Source: JAKOQB01 sp036824465 (GTDB lineage Bacteria; Pseudomonadota; Gammaproteobacteria; Burkholderiales; Burkholderiaceae_F). From it: 5,448 bases of DNA. The position numbers and the translations under genes are program-made. The notes below the pieces were generated by a model. It was given only the letters and a program-made list of their open reading frames with translations. It did not search any database and was not told the origin of the DNA. Below, one piece after another: positions 5,264-5,448 of the stretch. Every line of letters begins with the position of its first letter. Positions within the stretch are counted from its first letter, which is position 1. The stretch covers positions 1 through 5,448 of the forward strand of contig DAITAC010000172.1 in NCBI GenBank assembly GCA_036824465.1, written 5' to 3'.

Positions 5264-5425
5264 TTACTGGTTGGTCAACGATGGACGAGTTGGGACGCCT
5301 GACGTCCGGCTTCGGACACGTGCCGCTTGCGACACGTCGCAATGCAAGCCGTTCCTGGGTGGCACGAACCCTGACTCGCAGTGCGATTCCATCCGAGCAG
5401 CATGTTTCACCTCAATCCAGGGCAT
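5264..5425 (-). CDS. Doubtful 53-residue ORF with nested inverted repeats
   Basis: An ATG frame (start MPWIEVKHAARMESHCESGF) with AAGG ten bases upstream and a TAG in frame before it. It ends in TAA overlapping a non-used ATG of the SRPBCC frame (TAATG), 17 bases before the chosen SRPBCC start. I recognise no domain. The second half overlaps nested inverted repeats at 5319-5366, so the frame may instead be read-through of a cassette boundary or plain non-coding DNA. It is listed as the only candidate gene in the right-hand 200 bases. Confidence 0.2.
   Translation of the reverse strand: MPWIEVKHAARMESHCESGFVPPRNGLHCDVSQAARVRSRTSGVPTRPSLTNQ
5319..5366. repeat. Nested inverted repeat
   Basis: Outer arms CGTGCC (5319-5324) and GGCACG (5361-5366) enclose GCTTGC (5325-5330) and GCAAGC (5344-5349). 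An alternative inner hairpin pairs TGCGAC (5328-5333) with GTCGCA (5336-5341) around a two-base spacer. The outer and middle arms stack to twelve pairs with a bulge of eleven bases on one side. There is no T-tract, so a terminator is unlikely. It could be the stem of a further attC-like site upstream of the SRPBCC cassette, with GGTCAAC at 5273-5279 as a one-mismatch terminal box, but the matching outer box is not visible. Confidence 0.45.
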
Positions 5426-5448
5426 GTCGCTGGCGCCTTGAAGCTAGT

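Noticed and set aside
1..5448. CRISPR array, tRNA, rRNA or insertion sequence
   Set aside because: No regularly spaced repeats, no tRNA-like or rRNA stretches and no transposase-like protein or paired terminal repeats were seen.

Overview
The window looks like part of an integron gene-cassette array from a high-GC Gram-negative bacterium. Every gene I can support lies on the minus strand. The genes are small, single-purpose and unrelated, and have no shared pathway. At least one boundary (352-464) has the full signature of an attC recombination site: terminal 7-base boxes, a long imperfect hairpin with an unpaired base, and the stop codon of the upstream gene inside the outer box. A second, weaker site lies at 4672-4805 and a decayed one may lie at 2479-2556. 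No integrase gene is in view. Since cassette genes are read away from attI, it would be expected beyond position 5448. I cannot name the host. The amidase and one small protein carry Sec-type signal peptides, and GC is about 60-70% apart from a clear dip at about 1500-2100.

Reading right to left, in the direction of transcription: 5264-5425 holds a doubtful 53-residue ORF with nested inverted repeats. An AHSA1/SRPBCC-family protein (4800-5246) ends inside attC-2 (4672-4805). A VOC/glyoxalase-fold protein (4226-4597) follows, then a 200-base gap, a Sec-exported zinc N-acetylmuramoyl-L-alanine amidase (3454-4023), a truncated DUF4304-like gene (3171-3364) and a family-4-like uracil-DNA glycosylase with four cysteines suited to an Fe-S cluster (2551-3138). 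After the degenerate attC-like stretch comes a translationally coupled pair: a small membrane protein (2119-2457) and an exported protein of unknown function (1619-2122). The latter is in base composition unlike the rest. Then come a second VOC protein (1078-1464), an NTF2/SnoaL-like protein (459-998) that ends inside attC-1 (352-464), and the N-terminal part of a GNAT acetyltransferase that runs off the left edge (1-347).

The genes do not form a pathway. Five of them (two VOC, SRPBCC, NTF2-like, GNAT) have small-ligand folds typical of cassette cargo. The others act on DNA (UDG), on peptidoglycan (amidase) or at the envelope (membrane plus exported pair). Several boundaries have no recognisable attC, so the array is either partly decayed, made of multi-gene cassettes, or only partly of cassette origin. 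The coupled low-GC pair is the least explained part.
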